Shown here: positions 59,289 through 64,000 of the stretch, piece after piece
How the letters are laid out: the number at the start of each line of letters is the position of its first letter
Position numbering within the stretch: the stretch's first letter is position 1
Assembly (NCBI RefSeq): GCF_033439725.1
Contig: NW_026944390.1
Location: 2,108,001 to 2,172,000, forward strand
Length of the DNA: 64,000 nt
From: Neurospora tetraspora
Lineage: Eukaryota > Ascomycota > Sordariomycetes > Sordariales > Sordariaceae
Reading direction: 5' to 3'
Made by a program: the position numbers and the translations under genes
Notes under the pieces: generated by a model
Told to the model about the DNA's origin: nothing
Seen by the model: the letters and a program-made list of their open reading frames with translations, nothing else
Database searches by the model: none

Positions 59289-62200
59289 GATTCTCGTGAC
59301 TCAAGATTCGATGTTTGAGGTGGTTGGTTACCAGGGTCGGTGATACGAAATAACCTGAGGAGGGGCTCAACCAAGCAAAATTCAAGTCCTAATAGACAAG
59401 AAAGCTAAGTATCGTTTGCCCAAGAAAAGCGATAACCCCAAGCTACTCACCAGTCACAATCGAAAGCAAAGGTTCTGGAAAAAGGAATGCGGGGGACGAC
59501 GGGATGCATCGATGTTTGTCCTTTTGCATTCGGTTTTAAACTTCTATGACCAGGTGACCGACGAGTGCAAGCAACTTGAAAAGGGAATGGACTCCAACTT
59601 GCCCCAAGTCCCCAAATGTGGAGGTACATAAACATCCAGAAGTCCCAAGGAAAGATGGTTCGTCAGGTATTTATACACGACGATCCAAGCTCCCAATCTT
59701 GGGGCGAACGGCCAATGACTATCAATCCCTTTGCGCGTGACCTTTTCCTTTGACAGGTACACGCCTGGGAACACATGAGGGGTTCGCTTTTTCCCGGGTT
59801 GCCCTGGATTGACGAATGTCAGATCGGTGACCATCGCGTTACTCGAGCTCCTCGACGTAGGTCTATGAAATGCATCTCCAGATTTTGGGAAATGGAACCC
59901 CTTAAACATTGTTCACATGGCTATGCTGCCCCTGATTTTATACAGCACATGGACAGAGAAAAATGCAAGCATAATTTTACCAATTCCCAACTCGATGGCA
60001 CTCCTGTACCTACTGAGCTACTTACTGGTGATGTCTTCCACTAAATGTGAGTCAATGCGATGCTGGAAGAAGCTTGAAGCTTGAAGGTTGAAGGTTGAAT
60101 TCACGGGCCATCCGTAAAGGTTCCCAATCCCCTCCCTTATCGCCAGCAACCTGCCCCGCATCCGAGCCTCTTATCGGGAAATTCCCGTCTGTGCACTTAA
60201 AAGTTGGAGTGCAGTTTAGCTTTCTGACCCTGCCTGCTCGCCACGCCGCCGATGCCATCCATTGTGTTGCGATTTGATTTTACTTACACAAGACCTGACG
60301 ATGATGGTTTTGACGATCGATGATGAGGTAGAAGCATTGGCTTTGCTTTGGTTTTATTGATGTACGTTTGACTTGCCGGTGACGTCAATCCACTGTAAGG
60401 CACTATAAGCGGATCCTTCATTGATGTAAGAAGTGGGTCCTTTGAAGTTCAATTGATCAGTGACAAGAAGGGAGGCCCTTGATTCCTGAATAGCTTCATA
60501 TTCGACAGTCTTGAGAGCTTGAATAAGAGCTCGACGGAAATGAGGTGGGTGGCAAGCTTCGGGTTACGGCGTCAAAGCTCTTAGCTCTTTGCTGCTTCGA
60601 GTCATGGCGTCGGGACTCAGGTGCAGTGTTCACAGGGAGGTTTGGGAGCTTCCGTTGTGAATATTTGGTGGGGGTGAGATGAACATTTCATTCGAAGCTT
60701 GAACGGCAGTTTGTTTTTGCCAGGAGGGTATTTGTGAAAGGATCAGCGGACCATGCAAACCAGAAAGGAAGATTGGTTCTTTAGCTAAAACATGAGGCTC
60801 TAGAGACAGCCCGGTTATTGCCGTGCTCAGCAGGCAGTTGTGCTCAGCAATTAGACTACAGGTTAATATCACATCACCAATATCACAAGGGAGACATGAT
60901 ATTCATTATGTTTGATGTTTGCTGTTTGCTGCCATGATACGTTGTGCCGAGCACACTTCCACCTTGTACGCAAAAGTCCTGATACTATCACGACGCCCAA
61001 CACCCCGCAATCACTACTAAGGATGGGGGAAGTTTTTTGTCCATTTTAAGATACCTGCCTGTTCTCAAACGGAACGTCCAGCCCCATGCGTGATACCCTC
61101 GGCGTAATCAAGGATGTAGTCCATTCTCCGGGGCCTCACCGGTTATAGTACACAACCTTTCTCAAAAGGCGCCAACCTGCAGGATGCCAGGCTGTTGACA
61201 AGCCCTGACGAGCTAAAGCTTAGCATTTCGGGCCCCCGGAACGCCGTCAGATACCGAAGTGGATGAAAGGGCAGGTCGCGCTGGACACGGGTGGAAAGCC
61301 TTGTATGCGAGTCATCGGGGCAGGTTGTCGGGACAATTATGTAGATGTATGGGAGATCAGAGGGGAGCAGCCGGTGGACTTTTCTTGAAGAAAGTTGACA
61401 ATGGTATAGACACTGGCTTCAACTACCGCCAGCAATAACCTGGAAGCTGCTTCACGAATAATGAACGCAACTTGGTAAAATAGCAATCAAATCCGTGAAC
61501 TACAAGTACAACATGCTAGTCACCTGGCAACTTTTCAGATGAACAAAGTCAAAGTGTACGTACAAGGCTCCAAAGGCTTGGAATGTCGTATACCATATTT
61601 GCTTATTCCAACCAATTCGCCTCAAAGAGAAGCAAGCCTCTATGGACTTCCGACAGCTTCCATTGCGCAATTCCTGAAAAGGCCAGGCACACGCAGCGTG
61701 ACAGTTCCAAATTTGATCACAGGCAGAAATCGCTGAGGTGTCGTAGGCTCGTACATAGCACTTACAAGACCATGTCCACTGTCCGTTTACCTCCGGGGTA
61801 GTTAAGAGCCACTTTCATGTGGGAACTTCCGAATTGAGCCTCATGCCTTTTCGGCAGATTCGCGAGCATCCACTGGAGCGAGCGGAGAGGCTGGATGATG
61901 GAAGGAGACAAGTCATGTCAAGTTGTTCCAAAAAGAGAAAAGAGGACAGTTGGCTCCCAAGTCAAGCGGAGCGGAGATGCTTTGAAGTTGCCGAGGAAAC
62001 AAATAGGGAGCAAGACGTTGTCATCTCAACCCGATTTGTTTACATGATCATGATGCTTTCATCGGGCCAACGTAGGCGTAGACCCACTGACGGGGAGCTT
62101 CATGTCATTGATGGAGCTGCTAATGGGACAGTCCGTTTGCAGTTACAAAGCACTTTAACGGACCCGAGCGTGTCAATTGCAACCGAGAGTCCAGGACCCT

Positions 62201-62533
62201 TGCATGCGGGCCCGGTCCAGAAAGCGGACGGCTCGCCTCGGATCCACTGGATCGCCCGGGTGCCTGCCCCAGAGCCCCTCAATAACTGTCACCTGCCCGG
62301 CCGCCTCCCTTCACTTCTGGAATCTTGAACTACAATTACTCAGCCTTGCTCTTCTTCCGTTTGTAAACATCTTTAGAAAACCCGCTTCTTCCGTCCTCGT
62401 TTACCCTTCCTCTTCCTCCTCATCTAGAGACTCTTTGGTGCCTCTACTCTTCTAGGTTTGGCCGGTGACGCCATCTCCCTTCAACATCTACTTACCGCGC
62501 TCTTGCTATTCCGCTAGAACAAACGACGTCACC
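59289..62533. other. Intergenic, divergent acetyltransferase/DDI1 promoters
   Basis: 3.2 kb without a supported gene. A 7-bp GAAGCTT/GAAGGTT repeat (four units, 60069-60096) is present. A 170-codon frame at 61819-62328 lacks motifs and a good start. The last 130 nt hold the DDI1 leader. Confidence 0.5.
60069..60096. repeat. 7-bp repeat, four units
   Basis: GAAGCTT twice, then GAAGGTT twice. Confidence 0.85.
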
Positions 62534-64000
62534 ATGTAAGTTGACAAGAGACAACAAACTGAAGTCACCCCCACAGCCGCTAACTTGAGTCTCTGACAGG
62601 CAAATAACCATCGCCATCCAGGACACGACGGGAGAGGAGCAAGACTTTCTCTCCCTTCAAGTCTTCCCCGACATGACACTCGAGACCCTGCGCAACTCGA
62701 TCCAGGCAGAAACCAGCCACCACCCCAGCACACAACACCTGTACCATAACGGCAACCTGATCACCGACAACACCAAGACCCTGGCCCAGCTAAACGTGAC
62801 CGACGGCGACATGCTGGCCCTCCACGTCCGCGAGACGCAACGGACCACGGCGGTTCCCGAGCCACAGCAAGGAAGGCCAGCGGCGCCTCCCCAACAAGAT
62901 CCCGAGTTTTTGCGTCTGCAGTTTCTGGCGAATCCGGCCCTGAGGGCCGAGGTGGAGAGGACAGCCCCCGACTTGGCGGCCGCTATCAACGACCCTCAAC
63001 GGTGGGCGCAGCTCTTCCGGGAAAGGTACGACAGGGAACAGAGGGAGAGGGCGGAGCGTCACCGGATAATTCAGCAGTTGAACGAGGATCCGTTCAACCC
63101 GGAGGCGCAGGCGAGGATTGAGGAGATCATTCGCCAGGAGCGGGTTACGGAGAACCTGCAGACTGCTATGGAGCACAATCCTGAGGGTAAGCAATAGGCA
63201 GAGTCGGAGGGTTTCTGTTGTGGTCGAAAAGTTGCCGCTGACTTGGTTTGTGTTTGCAGTATTTGGTACCGTACACATGCTGTATCTGGATGTTGAGGTG
63301 AATGGAGCCAAAGTCAAGGCCCTCGTCGATTCCGGAGCACAAGCCACAATCATGAGTCCCGACATCGCCGAGGCGTGTGGTATCATGCGCCTGGTCGACA
63401 AGCGGTACGGTGGTATCGCCAAGGGCGTCGGATTTGCCAAGATCATCGGTCGTGTGCACACGGCCCCTATCAAGATCGGCACGCTCTTCCTGCCATGCAG
63501 TTTTACCGTCATGGAGGGAAAGAACGTCGATATGCTTCTCGGCTTGGACATGCTGAAGCGTTACCAGGCTTGCATTGACCTCGCCAAGAACGCCCTCGTC
63601 ATCCAGGGCGAGGAGATTCCCTTCTTGGGTGAGGCGGACATCCCGAAGGCGACGGAGGAGGCGCTCCAGGATGAGCCTACGATTGAGGGCCCCGGCGGTA
63701 CAACCATCGGCCAGCGTACCGGTGCGGTTTCGGGACCTGGTACTGCACAGCAACGTCAGGGCCAGGTTGGTCCGTCTACTGCACAGCCGGGTCCCTCCGC
63801 TCCTGCTCCCGCTCCCGCCCCCGCACCTCGAGCGCCTCAGGCCCAAGCCTCGCAAGCCCGTCCGCAAGCGCCTCCAGCCCGGTCTTTTCCCCGTGAGCAT
63901 ATTGAGCAGCTTGTAGCACTCGGAGCTGATGAGCAGCAGGCGATTCGGGCTTTGGAGGCGACAGACGGGAATGTTGAGTATGCGGCCAGCCTAATCTTTG
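62534..64000 (+). CDS. ddi1: Ddi1, ubiquitin-receptor aspartic protease (3' end cut by window)
   Basis: Exons 62534-62535 (AT of the start codon), 62600-63186 and 63260 to the window end; 443 residues visible. Residues 1-80 form a ubiquitin-like domain ([20 protein letters not shown]). A helical region follows ([40 protein letters not shown]). The retropepsin-like domain carries the catalytic [12 protein letters not shown] with Asp at residue 220, the position it has in yeast Ddi1. A Pro/Ala/Gln linker leads to a UBA domain ([20 protein letters not shown]). Ddi1 shuttles or cleaves ubiquitinated substrates of the proteasome. The first intron (62536-62599, GTAAGT...GACAG) splits the initiator AT|G; the second (73 nt) is phase 1. 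Only a few residues should be missing. Confidence 0.94.

Noticed and set aside
63260-63600. Retropepsin-like domain as a sign of a retroelement
   Set aside because: It is the normal protease domain of the host gene DDI1, with ubiquitin-like and UBA domains on either side.

Overview
This window looks like chromosomal DNA of a filamentous ascomycete, most likely a Sordariomycete of the Neurospora/Sordaria type. The support is gene content, intron style (about 50-290 nt, GT(A/G)NGT donors, CTAAC/CTGAC branch sites, YAG acceptors), balanced base composition and large intergenic spaces. Species is inferred; no database search was possible. Functions come from recognising protein families by eye. 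Exon borders were worked out by keeping the reading frame across consensus splice sites.

Layout. 0-10.5 kb: VPS52 (minus, GARP tethering), then eIF5A, the Pol I factor RRN7, the ubiquitin-L40 fusion and a YIPF1/2-type Golgi membrane protein (all plus). 10.9-14.8 kb: a mitochondrial rhodanese and sterol C-22 desaturase ERG5 (both minus). 14.8-18.7 kb is non-coding and leads to a small Ser-rich protein gene with a clear TATA box. 19.6-22.8 kb: ASK1 (DASH complex) and EAF7 (NuA4), both minus. 23.4-26.6 kb: a gamma-tubulin complex subunit (plus). 26.6-43.2 kb is a 16.6 kb stretch with no gene I can support. It holds short tandem repeats, a MITE-like element and a protein-like remnant. 43.2-44.7 kb: a two-finger C2H2 regulator. 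48.5-50.3 kb: a divergent pair of likely mitochondrial genes (a 73-residue membrane protein and ribosomal protein uL29m). 51.7-59.3 kb: Rab GDI, NOG1, orotate phosphoribosyltransferase and a polyamine/arylalkylamine acetyltransferase. 62.5-64 kb: DDI1, cut by the window end.

The genes are mostly housekeeping: ribosome production (RRN7, NOG1, L40), translation (eIF5A), mitosis (ASK1, GCP6), membrane traffic (VPS52, YIPF, GDI), and sterol and pyrimidine synthesis. There is no operon-like or cluster logic. The most notable features are in gene structure. The ubiquitin-L40 and DDI1 genes both have start codons interrupted by an intron, the former followed by a 7-nt exon. NOG1 opens with four tiny exons (32, 30, 29, 18 nt). 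The acetyltransferase has a GC-AG intron. EAF7 cannot be spliced in frame with canonical sites.
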